From assembly GCF_001625305.1 (NCBI RefSeq), contig NW_017804353.1:5218999-5282998 (forward strand): a stretch of 64,000 nt of DNA, read 5' to 3'. The notes beneath the pieces are model-generated. The model did no database searches, was not told the DNA's origin, and saw nothing but the letters and a program-made list of their open reading frames with translations. The position numbers and the translations under genes were made by a program. Below, one piece after another: positions 23,686-36,511 of the stretch (position 1 is the stretch's first letter; every line of letters begins with the position of its first letter). Source of the stretch: Branchiostoma belcheri (lineage: Eukaryota > Chordata > Leptocardii > Amphioxiformes > Branchiostomatidae).

Positions 23686-23762
23686 ATCTCCAAGCAGATG
23701 CAGGGTGTATTGATTTTTCCATAAATTGTTTTTCCTATACACCGAAACATCTGCTTGGAGAT
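23686..23762. mobile_element. 77-bp hairpin element with ATCTCCAAGCAGATG ends
   Basis: Perfect 15-bp inverted ends, ATCTCCAAGCAGATG at 23686-23700 and its complement at 23748-23762, enclose a partly paired centre (GGGTGTAT...CTATACACC). An extra CTCCAAGCAGATG copy sits at 23671-23683. The ends match the hairpin at 48236-48353 inside the homeobox gene, suggesting one small MITE family. Confidence 0.7.
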
Positions 23763-26308
23763 TAGTGTTGATATATTCATGACCTGATTTGCATGATGAC
23801 ACCTTGCCTTGTGGTCTTTCAGTTTCACACTAGTTTCACACAACAACTGCTTGCATTTTAATACACTTTACACTTGTATATATCAGATGTTCATGGGGAA
23901 ATTGTGATGTTTTTCTGATATTTTTAATACACCAGATTGACCCCCCCCCTCCAAACCACCACACACATTGATGGGAGATATGAGAATTTTCTATTCAAAC
24001 TTTTCCAACATGACATTTGAAGACAACAGGCTATCATATGATCTGAAGGTATTTTTTTTCTCATAGCAACCATTTCTTCTATATCAATGGTTAACAATAC
24101 CATAGCGTTTATTTTCAAATTACCCAGGAGATCTTTACGTGATACCATGTCATTTGTGTGCACTTGTCGCCCCAGGGTGACCCACATATGAAGGACTCTG
24201 TGAAGTGGTAAATGCCTTTATCATTACAGTCTACACCCTCTGGATGGCATGTTGGATAATTTATGGTGTTCTCGGGGCCTCCTTATGTTCAAACATCACC
24301 TTGTGTCGACCCTGTAACAGTTTTTGAGGAAATGGGTGAGTACCGTTGTGGTGGCCTATCAGAAAAAGTTTTGTTGTATTGTATTGTTTCATTGGTTTAT
24401 TGGTGTAACTTATGATTGGGTAGTTCACTAGTTGTGTTGATTTTTGTTATGTGGGTGTGTGCATTTGTGCTGAATTTGGGGACAGATATGGAGACTTTCC
24501 ATCAGTTTGCAACCCATGAACTCTAAACAAATAGAAGGGCACTTGATTTTAGTGCTACAGAAGGAAATGACTCAGCGATCCAATAAGCACAATAAGTGTC
24601 AAACTGATTCTTAAAAAGTGTTTATTCACAAAAGCAGTGAAAGCGGGTTCGAAACATTATAATTAAAATCAAACTCTTGCCTGAAGGCTAATTACATGGG
24701 AACACACAGATATGATTATGCAAAAAAGTGCCAAATGGTCTATATATATCTGTCTAATGTTTCTACGTACATGTACATATACATATAAATTATGACGTTA
24801 CATAACTTTGGGGTTGACTTCTATGGGAATATCGGTGCAGACAGTTCTCAGGCCAAGGTTTGATAAAACCAGGTGACAATTTACAGGGCTGGTAGTCGTC
24901 ACATGACAACGCCTTTCCTTTGTCATTGCTCACTGATTTAATTGACCTTAATTGCACCTTGCACCATCCACAGATGTGAAAGACGATGTCCCAGACCTTT
25001 TTTGTTCATTATCCACCGATGACCCCTTCTTTTGGTGTGATACTGTTGGGTCAAGCTGAGCGGACATACCGATGGTTAAAGAATAAAAGCTTTCTGATTT
25101 TCTTGATAGGCAGTTATAAAGCAATTCACTGTTCCCGTCCCCTTGATCTCAGCAAGCAACTTTTAGTGATGGAAACTAAATGTACATGGAGATAAAGTGT
25201 GTTTGTTCTGACTGTGCACAAACTAAATGTCTGCAGCCAAAGATGAGACCTGTCATAATTAATAATATTTTTATGATATTAGTCATTCCAAGGTCAAGCT
25301 TGTCAGAACTAGAAAATGATGGAGGTATTATTTCTAATGATGCTTGAAGTACAATACTGGGGGGATCTTTGTGAACAGATAAAGTTTTTAGACAGTCCAC
25401 ATTGTCTTACAGGATTTTTGTCCATTCCTCACACGCATAATTAAACATGATTGGACTCTCGTGCGTCATTGTCACATTACGATGTACACGGGGGTCAGGT
25501 CCTGGAGCCGCACACCTCACGTAAATCCTGGGGGCGCAATCAGCGATACCTCATTTACCGCCGCGCGCAAACGGCTGGAAACACCGGGTTCCGTCCGCCT
25601 GATCGACCGATTTTCCGACTTGACGAGCAGCATCTGAGCACGGGAACCGGTTCGGAAAATACGACTTGACTTGACGTAGGCAAGTGCAGACCGTAGAACG
25701 GAATAAGGAAGATTTTTGAAGACTTTTGAAGTCATTGACCATCATTGTCACCAGTTTATTGAGCAGTTAGTTACTTGGTAGATCTAGCCAAATAGATACC
25801 TGCCCAATCCAACTTTGGTCTACACATTAGCCCTTTGGTCAAAGAATTTAGAACTCAAAACATAAAATTTCATGACATCCGTTTCAGTATTATTTTACGC
25901 ATGTCGATTGCCAATAGCCAAACCTAGTAGATAGAAGAATGCAACAAATAAAGTTTTCACGGTGGCAATTGTTTGCCAATGCAGGTTTGACATGTCTAGT
26001 TATCTCCCTTGTGAAATTATCCTGATGGGCGGTCACCGTCGCTATGGGAGAGGCAGTGAACTAACCACGGCACCCGGCATTGTTGTTTGGCTCAGGTCAG
26101 TAAACTGAAGGCTATATTCCCATGAAGGGCAAGGGCGATCTAGTACTTTTCTACTAGGCTTCTCAGAAAAGTAGAGTCTACTTTTCTTCCAGCCGTCTCT
26201 CGAAGCCTGGTAGAGGCTAGTCCTTGCCAACTTTCGTCGTTTTATGATTACAACATAAAAATCAAGATTCTGGCGAACTAGCTCCTCGTACATTATGTAA
26301 TAAAGGGT

Positions 26309-26477
26309 TAATGCACTGCCCCGAGTTGTATATGGTGTCATAACTGCATGAGCAGCTGCCATAACCACCGAATAAACCACCGTGTGAGCGAAGCGAACGA
26401 GGTGGTTTATGAGGTGGTTATGGCAGCTGCCCATGCAGTTATGACACCATATACAACGAGGAAAAGGCAGTGCATTA
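26309..26477. mobile_element. 169-bp foldback element with TAATGCACTGCC ends
   Basis: TAATGCACTGCC at 26309-26320 is inverted at 26466-26477. The arms continue inward as a near-perfect palindrome containing TTGTATATGGTGTCATAACT and GCAGCTGCCATAACCACC, leaving only a short loop near 26385-26405. No ORF of its own. Confidence 0.75.
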
Positions 26478-26481
26478 AAAT

Positions 26482-26850
26482 TATTATCATATAGCCTATC
26501 CAAACTGTCAATCAACACAATTCCTGTTTGAAATACAACAGCTTTAATATATATACATACATAAAAATACATTCGAATATATTATACGCTTTAAAACAAA
26601 TATGGATAATTTCATTTAATGCAAATTGAAGTTTAAATGAAGCTAAACAAAAAAGTTTATTGGACAGAAAAATGCTACAAAGGTTTACAGAAAGAGTCGC
26701 ATGCCCCTATACCCTATAACATAATGGTATCAGCCATAACACGACATGTGCTGTTATTCCGCCATAACACCACATGTGCTGTTATCGGGAAATAACAGCA
26801 CGGGTATCCGGGCCTCTGATTGGTCCACGCCGTCCGGCTATATGATAATA
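26482..26850. mobile_element. 369-bp element with TATTATCATATAGCC inverted ends
   Basis: A 15-bp terminal inverted repeat, TATTATCATATAGCC at 26482-26496, has its complement at 26836-26850. It lies 4 bp after the preceding foldback element. The right part has sub-palindromes around CATGTGCTGTTAT and a CCAAT-containing stretch. Flanking duplications are not obvious. The two elements could be parts of one composite. Confidence 0.55.
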
Positions 26851-27084
26851 CAAGATAAATGATAGTTCATTGACATTGTATTGCATAAAAATGAATTGTT
26901 TTACCTGTGTATGATGCGTGAGTCAGCACATACTTGCTGGATACCGGGATGCGAATTCACACCAACCTCAATGGCATTTAGGCGCATAACTTTTCGTCTC
27001 TAATAAGTTGTCCACTCGCAACATGAGTAAAAGTTTTCAACAGTAAGCTCTTTAGCAAATGTAATATATCACCTAAGTGCACCT

Positions 27085-27262
27085 GTATCATAGCCATTCC
27101 TTTTTATTGCTGGATTTGTATTTTGTCTTAGATTCTGATTTACTTAATTGTTTTGTATTACGTCTGCACTTTTGTGTCGGTCAGCCATTACCAACTGAGT
27201 CTGTCTGTGCTGACCTTGTAATAACTTGTATCATTGCCAATAAATACAAATACAAAATACTT
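27085..27262 (+). mobile_element. Probable 3' end of a non-LTR retrotransposon
   Basis: A T-rich 3'-UTR-like stretch with TGTGCTGACCTTGTAATAAC leads into CCAATAAATACAAATACAAA, i.e. a poly(A)-like signal followed by a short A-rich microsatellite tail. This is the usual look of a 5'-truncated CR1/L2-type LINE. No reverse-transcriptase segment is present. Confidence 0.35.
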
Positions 27263-30200
27263 CAAGACTTTGACGAGAACCATAAACTGAGTTAGAACCG
27301 TCGGAGCGCCCTGGGCACCCATCCACCCCATCCAGGGAGACAATAAGTACTTATGGCTTAGTGACGTTATGACTGACACGGCCGGCATGCCTGATTACCC
27401 GCAAGGTGCGCCAATTGCTAAAGCCATAACAACCTTAATGACCCCACCCGTCCAACGGGTTCCCTGTGTGCGTAAAGCCGTGTCAGGGGGCATTATGAAT
27501 TAATACCCCGCCATTAAAGAACGGCCCGCACCGATGATCCTCAGTTATGTGTGCCGCAACAAAAAAATGGCTCGTCTGTTCTTCTGTCGTCGACTCATCC
27601 AAAATGGCGACTCCCTAGGCCTGTTTCTCACGGTAGATAGACGCATCAGCACAGGTGCACATCACGTCACAGGGGTGTTACGTAAGTGAGTTTTGTCATC
27701 ATTATGTAATCTGCAAGGTGTGAAAGGTGACAGACGGCTATCACACTCAAGACATCATAAATTTTATCCAAGATGTAGGCACCCTTTTGTGGCCTACATT
27801 GACCATTGTGGTCTATAGCTTATACATCTATAGCTAGCAGAAAAACATTGACACTGTCTTACATCATAGTTTTATTGTAACCGGGAAAATACACCAAATC
27901 ACCAAGTGAAGACTATAATGAATGGAAATGTTGTCTATAAATGCAGTTTGTTCTTTGATTCTCCCCTATTTAATTGGATTATGTTTGTTTTGATAACTTT
28001 GCGTAGTTGCTTTTGTTGATTGAGAAATTCTGCATGATGCCGAAATTGATTTTTGACACTTCGGTGGGTTCCAGGTTATCTAATCTGCCAGTCGACTGAA
28101 ATTGGCTGTTGACCCTGAAAAAGGGCCATAGAAGTAGTCAAAATAACAACTAATCTTTACTTTCCAATATCATACGTGTGTCTTACCGACCAACTTTATG
28201 TCCAATTTAATACCTAGTATCAGGATTCTCCGGATGGACACATGACACATGTGTCACGCAGATTTCAAACAATATCCCTATGTTTATTTGCGTTTTAAGA
28301 TGGCTGTCGGCATTTCTTTTGTAGTTCACCCTGTTGTTCACCTGTAAAAAGACTATAGTGCATACTAAGTAGTGCATTTTGCCATGTCACTGTGCATGGT
28401 TTGGCTGGGATACGGAAAGTTCGCAATAAGTATGTCTAGAGCGGTACTTTGCCTGATACATGTATTATAACTTCTACTGTATGAAATCAAGAAAGTTGCG
28501 TAACGTCTGCAAGTCTGTCATGCCTCCGTGCATCTCAATTTGTCTCTAATGAGAGGACAAAGTCAGGATTGTCAGACCTTTAGCCGGCGGAGAGATACAA
28601 GGGGAATGACGGGATTTTCCCTAACGACCCTCAGTCACCATAACTTGATTCCCCCGCTTATGACTCGGACAAGAAATCCCACCGTACAGACGGGGATAGC
28701 AATTATCACCACTTAGATGTATCCCCGAAAACGAGTGGGGATAAGTTTACATAATTGTTCCGGGTTTGCCGACGTGTGTGCTTTATCTGACACGGGGAAT
28801 GATTGCCGGGGTGCGCGGAGCTTATTGTAAATACCTGGCGACGACTAGTGTCTGGCGCGACGGTACAGAAACATTAAGATAGCCGCGCGCGCTGCTGTGG
28901 AAAGTTGTGCATTATTATGATGACTTGTCTGAAAAGCTTGTAAGTCGTCAGGTGCATGTGTATAATGTCTGCATAGCCTGCAGCACGGAGATACGCTACG
29001 CGACATCCCAGGCTCGACATCCACCGGAAATGTGAGAGAAAACTAAATAAACAAAACAACTTGTTGAAGGTAGATGGTTCCAACAATTAGCGTAGTTCCC
29101 TCTCCAAACTCCTTCATCCCTGAAAACCCCCCGATCTTTCTCAGAACCAACTCGCTGCCATTTGAAACTCTTGTGCCGGAATGTTTTTCGGATTGTTTAC
29201 CCAACTTTACAGGCACAGTGCACGGTTCCGCGCAGGTAACACCGGCGGTCATGTCAAAGACATAGCGCCGTGTGGAGAGACCGCCAATAGGATAGCCTCC
29301 TGCGCAGACTTTTCTAACGGTCCGCGTTAAAATTTTTTTCTGTGAGCGTGGCTGTTTTTCTTTTTGCTGGGTGAGCTGTATTGGTGGGAGATAGCTGTAT
29401 CGGCCGCTTGAAAAAAAGCTATCCCCTCGACTCAGATCTTTTAGGCGAAAAGAACTCGCCGAGCTAGAAATAAACGTAAGACGACCGCTAGAAAGGTCTG
29501 CGCTCGAGGCTACAACAGTAGAATGTGTCAGTCATCAAGCCGCGAAAATGTGCTGACGGATTTACCTCTTCAAGAACAAGCTTTACACACAACAAGATTC
29601 AAGAACAAGTTTAACACACGACAAGAACAACAACAGCAACAGTTGGCAGCGTTGTTTGAAATACCTGAAGTGTTTTTGGTTCAGATTTAAGATGGGAAGT
29701 GATGGCGTGTTGGCCACTCATCACAACTTTCCTACCTAGTGGGGCCTAGTGGACATTTGAATTTTACGTAGCGCACACTCTACTAGTAATCTTTTTTTTA
29801 TTCGCTCTGGGTTTGACGGATTTATGCATTTCAGGTCCATAAAAATTGTTACAGGTCAACCATTAGATACTTGCACTAGGACACGCTGTGTCCAATGACG
29901 CAATATAGTCAGTAAAACGGTCGGGAACAAAAGACAGCTTACACCATCTGTGCCAATACAACACCATGGTTAGTCATAACTAAGTGTAATAGTAACATCC
30001 CAGTATTATTTACTGTTGTGTGGGCGACACTTTCACGGCTAACTTTCCACTATGGAAGGCACTGTCTTGTTCGTTCAGTTGGCGCCTTATCTCCTGCAAT
30101 GTGTCTTATTTCTTTTTGTTTGTGGACGTCATTGTCATGATTGCAAGATCATATTAAGGGTGACTAACCGGATTCAAGGAATTGAGTTTCCAGTCTAGCT

Positions 30201-32565
30201 ATCCCTCCCCTCACCTACTGAATGGAGCGTCCCAAGTTCATGTATGACGATGATCATATAAAGATGTCAAGGTCGTTCCGAACGACCATAAAGAACCATA
30301 AAAGATTCAATGGCTTCTCAGGGATCATTGCATTACGGGCCTCGTCTTCAGATTAACCAGAAAATAGCGTTCCCACGGCGGCATCAGGCGGTATTATGTC
30401 GTATATTTCTGTCGCTTCGTTTCAATTTCCGCTGCTTCTCACATGTCAAGGTAGGTTCACTTCCACATCCTCTTCACTTAGGTTCTAAGGAAAGAGGATG
30501 TGCGAGCGTAGTGATACGAATAATTCAAATAGAATACTCATGTATATCTAATTCATTAATGTATATTTATGTTAATTAAACGCGTTTCGTTTCTATGCCA
30601 GTTTCCCTATCATGTCTACAAGTGTAATGATTCGATTGATTGAGTTATGGGTTGATTGGTTTATGTATGCATTTGTGGATTAATCGGCCGACTTATTGAC
30701 CGATCGATCAGTCTATTGATCATTACAACTCCAGAATACAAATTGACCAAATGCTGTGATTTTTATAGCCGCTTTGTAACATAATAATACATCACAAAGC
30801 AAAAATGCCGTTTCCTGGCTCAGGCCATCTATGATAACGTTCTTCCCTAGGATATGGCGGTAACTGCTTTCTGTTCAAGCTCGCCATAAAATCTAATTCT
30901 GTATCTTGCCAGACACACGGTGTGTACCAATTTCCGCCGAGACCATATAAGGAGTTCTGAGTTCTCATCTGGATAAATGACTCATCCGGCATTCTGGTTT
31001 TACAGTCAAGGTCATCACTTGACCTCCAGAGCCGTAACGATCACAAAATGTCGTAAGTCTGTTCCTCAAAGCCGTCCCGACATTCCGTGTTTTTGTCTTA
31101 AATCACTTCCCATTTAATGACCTTGAGTAGGAGGGTGGCAGTGGATGTGGAATGGTTAGGATCTGGAACTACGCCAGGAGGTATTTTAGGATAGCAATAA
31201 ATCCCACACAGAAGATTAGGACACGACTTATTTTTCCTTATTCTCAGATTAAGAACCGCCCATAACCTGTGTACTGTCAAGGGGAAGTTTCTTACTCTAA
31301 AGCCAGGGTCTAAAGCTATTCTAACTAAGACATTTTCTTCCCGTGTTCGGTGGCACTACGTCCAATGATCTGTATCGTATTACAGTTGCAATGCTACTTT
31401 GTAAGACTGATGAAACGGTTCTTATCCATTCAGAAGCAAATCATTCTTAGGACATTTGTGCAGAATGAATTACTCCTTATTTTATTATTACTTCAGAAGT
31501 CATAAGGACAAGAACTGGAAAGCAAAACTGGACACTAAGTCAACGGAATGAGTAAACTAGTGAAGCTGAATTCGATAGACGGCGGCGTCTATCTCAGAAT
31601 CACAATCAACTTTTAGCATCTTTTTATCATATCATCAGATAGCCGTTTATGTATGCCTGAAAGGGTGAATACATCCCCCTAAAGTCCCATCTGTTATTTT
31701 GTTCAGCCGTACACAAAACACAGAAGCGTCCAAAAGGCGTGTAGGTGGTGGGGGCGGGCACATTCAGTAGTCCTTATACGTTTATACGACTCCGGTTGTT
31801 TTAATGGCTTTCTCGAAATAAACGCAAATTAGAGAATCTATCCGGACATCAGCTCCAATGCTTTCTATCTTTAATGGCTTGTATCTTATACATCGCTCTC
31901 TTTGCGTGACATATTTGGCTAATACATCGTTAAGAGGCGTCCTACAGACGGGACGAAGTTTATTGGCCATGTGTTATTTTACAGCACTCGGCATTTTTGT
32001 GAAACAAACACAAACGACAGCTGTGTGAGTTTATGTCCTCTCTCCTATGCGGCAGCCGTTTTTTGACGCAACCACAAAGAATCAATGACCACAATAATGT
32101 CTTGCAGTATATGCAGACTGTTTTATAGGTCCTCTGGGGGTCCAATAAACGTTACAACCTGTGTGGCCAATAAACGTCATTTTTACAGGGTCTTTGACGA
32201 CCGTTTTTACTGCATCACAGACATACAAAGAATGGCTGTCTACATGTGGGACGTAAATGAGCTTCCCTCCGGACTCAGTTGTGATCACAGGAAGATAGCA
32301 TTGCCTGGCCATTAATTCTGGGCTATTGTTGCTTGTAGTGCGATTGTTGTGCGATCTACTAAAGTGGTGTGTTAGGTAACAATAGGAAACACAACAGGAG
32401 TAGGAAGACTATCCATCATTTATAGTGGGAGGAAAGACAACAATTTTCTCCAACTGCCCCCTTTAGAAAACATTTAGAGAATATCTAGAAATCTAGAGAA
32501 CTTTCCTCAGTGCAGTGTCTGCTTGAAAGGTCTGTCATAGATGGAGAATGGGGGAGTTGATGAAT

Positions 32566-32680
32566 GTATATACACGAACGAACGAATGAACTTTATTGCT
32601 CGACAGTTGTACAGGGTACAATACAGTAATACAAGTCTATTCTAAGAAACCATGACGACAGTAATTGACATGATGTACGT
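32566..32680 (-). mobile_element. Probable 3' tail of a non-LTR retrotransposon, minus orientation
   Basis: On the minus strand, GTACAACTGTCGAGCAATAA is followed by AGTTCATTCGTTCGTTCGTG. An AATAAA signal running into a short (TTCG)n tail is typical of CR1-like LINE insertions. The insertion is strongly 5'-truncated and has no ORF. Confidence 0.45.
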
Positions 32681-33437
32681 CAGACGCTTCTGTCATTCTC
32701 TCTTTCTCTTCACATGGAGTTGTCTAACAATGTACTGGTATGTCGTACGTGGTAAAACATTGGAATCGACAACGATTTCTACGATCAGTAAACAAGGACA
32801 TGGCTTCCTTCTACAAGAAAGGTGTTCCTCGGTGGAGACTCCATCCATAGCTTTACTGCTGTGTCCATGGTAACACGCTGGCTTGTCTCACTTAACTTAA
32901 GGGGAGTTCAAAATGTGCTGACAACGCATAAATTCTGACAGGGGAAGAAGTGCTAGTTGTATGGCAGAAGTCGGTTCTTGAAGGTGACATTTCTAATCCG
33001 CGTCGGTAGAGGCGCCCTTAATTTCCAAACAGATGTAAGGTTTCGGCTTCGTTCAAGCGGCGCGTTTCTTCTAATAATCTTTCTTCATCGCAGTTCGTAT
33101 AAAAAGATGTTATAAGCTTTATTTTGTATCACAATACATACTTCCCTTGTGCCTATAACAGACTGTGAACTACGACCGTATCCGCACGAGCAATTCAATC
33201 CTTGGTAACTTCCTCCGGCTGTTGCTATTTATTTATATCCCATGTCATTTTCAGGTGTCATTTTCATATCCATTTTGAGGTCTCGATTCCGGATGTACAA
33301 ATATCGTGAGCTGTTATGTGTAATGTCTGGACTAGGACTAGACATTGTCACGAAAATATTGTCATTGAACCCTTGAAAACGTTATTCTCACTTCACCATG
33401 AAAAAAAAACGCATTGAAAAGGAAAAATCGTAATGAC

Positions 33438-33560
33438 CCCCGCCCACCGAGGTTTAACGACGACGTTAACCGATTAAACACCGGTCGGTGATTATATGGA
33501 CCGTTAACGACTCATCGGTGATTACTGGGTCCGTTAATAACCGACCGGTGTTAACTTGAA
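33438..33560. repeat. Palindromic cluster of GTTAAC/CCGGT motifs
   Basis: ACACCGGTCGG at 33478-33488 is inverted as CCGACCGGTGT at 33541-33551. Between them two direct repeats of about 30 bp share CGGTGATTA and CCGTTAA. GTTAAC appears three times (33475, 33513 and 33550 areas). Myb-type (CCGTTA) and HNF1-like half-sites coincide. It may be a regulatory site cluster or a decayed hairpin element. Confidence 0.5.
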
Positions 33561-34089
33561 GATGACGTTAGTATCAGCATCATAAAGCGCCGATATAGGT
33601 TGTATTGTATCATGAGACTGTCAGTACTAATAGTACTACATCCAGATGACCTCTCCTTGGTGGCCTGTATCTTCTAAATCTAAAGGCTACGTGAGAAATA
33701 ACAACCAGCCGGAAGTCCCTATTGATCAACACTGTCTTGTAAAGTTTTGTGAATGTCCTAATTTTATTGTCTATGCTCTACTGTTACACGATTTCTGTGT
33801 ATTGCCCATGGAAGTCAGCGTACCCTAGCTAATGGCTCGACGCTAACCCAGCAAACGTGACATACTAGAGCATACCTGTTGCCCCTGTCCAGCCAAAATT
33901 ACTGTCAGCATTCGCTTGACTTCGATTTGGTTGTACTGAATAGTCCGCCTTTGCTAGAAGTATGTCTATGTATGATCATGTATACGAATAGCGTTTACCC
34001 GTCTGTCTCTTATATAATATACTGTACCTTCCTCTCTTCAATTCGTTCATTCTCACAAGACTATCTTCAGAACATGAATGCCTGTATAG

Positions 34090-34150
34090 TCAATCAATCA
34101 ATCAATGCATTCATTTTCAGTCATTCATTCATTCATTCATTCATTCATTC
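34090..34150. repeat. Tetranucleotide microsatellite (CAAT)n and (ATTC)n
   Basis: Four CAAT units near 34090-34105 are followed by about seven ATTC units at 34120-34150. Simple sequence, probably length-polymorphic. Confidence 0.9.
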
Positions 34151-36476
34151 ACACTCATGGGTTCCTTGATGGTGTCTGATTCAGATGGATAGATAAGATA
34201 AAAGATTGATAGATGGGTCATAGATGTATTGTATCATACTCTGGGCTGTCTGGCGATGTCGGTGTAAGAAAATGGGGTCAAAAATCCAATCATCCATTGA
34301 CTGACTATATATAGGTCCATACACTACTTATATTGAATGAGTTGTATCTAAGTCAATTAACACATCCAGACACCGCGGACATGCCCCTGGGTTCCACCTT
34401 TAGTGGTAATTCCCGCCAAAAAAATTGGGTCGGAGAAAATGCGGGCTAACTCCAGCTGTGGCCGGGCGGATTAGCTTCAGATGTGGCCCCAAGCGGAACA
34501 GATGTCTACTTTTTTTTTACCGCGGTGGCTGATGTCTTCTTGCTTTACTGTTCCGGTCTCGAGCGCGCGCTTTGGTGGTGAAGTCATCAATATCGCCGAG
34601 CTTGGCTGGTTGTGACAGAGGAAATGAGAAAGTCGTCCTGAATTACTACCAGGGTATATTGAGCACCGGTAGCGTGAATTATCGCGTCTATCTGTCATGG
34701 TATGATATGACTTATTACTAGTAATAAAGACAGATTTAGATCGTCGGCTAAGAGGCTCACTCTCCGGATCAGATGTGGGAATTTCATATTACTTTCCACA
34801 GACAGCTCGCTATAGCAGGAGGCTGAAGGAAAGTGTGGTTCAAAGTAAACCATAACATCTATGGATAAAATTTTTCATGAACTTTTCCACTATCCTTTCA
34901 TTCCTTCCGTCTCTCCCTTGCGTAAAACTAAAGCTTCTTTCCACAAGATTAACTTTTGTGTGAATTGAATTAAACGAATCGTCGCCGTCCACTGAAAACA
35001 AATAGGTAGCTATGGTCAGTATGAATAATCACATGATAAACGTGAACACCGTGAAATCGGTAGTTAGGGCGAGGCCTGCCCAAATCTAGTAAATATTCTC
35101 TGGGGCTTTAACGGTTCTGGTCGGAATGTACGGACTAATTTTTTACGGAGGTGCTGCGTGTCACTTTTGAGTTTGTATCGGCACACCGGAGACACAAACC
35201 GTTGAGGGGTTGTAGTTTTGTGTTATTCCGTGATTTTGAATTCCGCCACGTCAGACGAGGAAGATAAAGTGATCAAGTCCACAGATGCAACATGTGGTCC
35301 CAGGTAGGCAGATGGTTTGTTTAGTTTGGTGTTAATTTATTGTTGTTGTCCTTATCTTATCTGTTGCACTCCATATTCATTTCGTCTTGCTGCACCGTGG
35401 GTGCCGGAGTCGCCGAGAACCAATGCATGTCAAAACTGTTTTCTTTCGACATTACATCACAGGCTATATAAATAACAATGTTTTATTTGGCTTTGTTACT
35501 GAAACTAAAAAGGTGACTACAGTGTACTTTTTTGCGGTTTTAGAGGAAATTATGAGTGAGTGTGAGTAATTGTTTTAAAACGTATAGTGCCTTGTTTGAT
35601 TTCCTACAACACCTCTGTCACACATGTTTCTCTTTTACCACTCCGTGTGCATATACTATTTTTCCTCGGGGAGCCAATTTCAGAAGTAATGACATTAGTG
35701 TAGCCGCCTTTTATTTTCCCCACACTTCCCGTCTCACGGTTGCCCACACCTAGGCAGTGCGCAGGCCCGGTGTTCGGTATGCACAATCAATTTTCCAGCT
35801 CCGTTCATCCGGTTCGCCTATCATATGGAATTCAATTGGCATCATATGTCCCGTTACAAAGGGCTGTTTTCTCCTCAGCGGCTGTAAAAACACTTCAGAA
35901 ATCAAGGCAGCGAACAGTTAGAGTTAATGTTTTCGCAAACACTCGAGTCGAGGACACTGAAGTCAAAGTCGAAGTAGACTCTTATTGATTTCTTTTATTG
36001 CGGGCGCGCCGGCCCAGGTCTATTTGTGTAGCCGTCGTGCCATGGTGATGTGACTGGCTATTGCAACAGATGGTGAACTGATTAAAGTGTGTCGCAAAGT
36101 TGTCAAACAACCAAATCATGAAAACGTATGTGTCAGCGGAATGGTGCATGCAAGACGTTAGCAAGGGGCATGCAAGGGATGAATTTTGCAGAGGTCACAC
36201 CCCAGTATCAAATGTCCATTATTATCATGTTTATACCGTGCAGGCCTCTAATAGATGTAAAGTATAAAATGAGTCATATAGAAAAGTTCCGTCTGAAGGC
36301 GGTACGTTGTATCATCAGTAGTTTGTGTACGTGGCCTGCTCAGTTTAACGTGTCGGTCTTTGACATATCGCTGTGTAAAAAGCGGCCTCATTAGATGTGG
36401 AGTCCGATAATTGGACGGGGGGTAGCAATGGGGCCAATTTGGCGGACCTGGGATAGAAGGCAACATGGATTATCCG

Positions 36477-36511
36477 TGACGTCACGCGGCGGAAACAGTT
36501 GCCCTGGCAAC
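36477..36511. promoter_or_regulatory. Perfect CRE plus perfect RFX X-box palindrome
   Basis: TGACGTCA at 36477-36484 is followed 13 bp later by GTTGCCCTGGCAAC at 36498-36511, an ideal RFX-type inverted repeat (GTTGCC-N2-GGCAAC). A CCAAT lies near 36433. CREB/ATF and RFX sites cooperate in several animal promoters, including MHC class II, though spacing here differs. No gene starts nearby that I can recognise. Confidence 0.55.

Larger units (their letters stand above)
18778..27000. other. Gene-poor AT-rich interval with dispersed and tandem repeats
   Basis: This starts with the KLHL20 3' UTR and continues without any exon I can support. It holds the inverted repeat at 18977-19160, T-rich tracts near 19560-19640, a tandem duplication (20431-20667), a dispersed repeat pair, a hairpin (23686-23762), a C-run near 23941 and two inverted-repeat elements (26309-26850). 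The stretch 22850-23290 is more complex and GC-balanced and might be a conserved noncoding element; this can only be judged by comparison with another species. Confidence 0.5.
27000..36000. other. Gene-poor interval with probable LINE tails and microsatellites
   Basis: No exon could be supported. There are two probable retrotransposon 3' ends (27085-27262 and 32566-32680), a palindromic GTTAAC cluster (33438-33560) and a microsatellite (34090-34150). The stretches 27290-27740 and 28590-28900 are richer in GC and unique sequence and could be regulatory, but the window alone gives no proof. ORFs here are short and lack domain signatures. Confidence 0.45.

Noticed and set aside
26042..26572. Open frame of 176 codons on minus
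   Set aside because: It runs through the palindromic foldback element at 26309-26477, so the openness comes from repeat structure rather than a gene.
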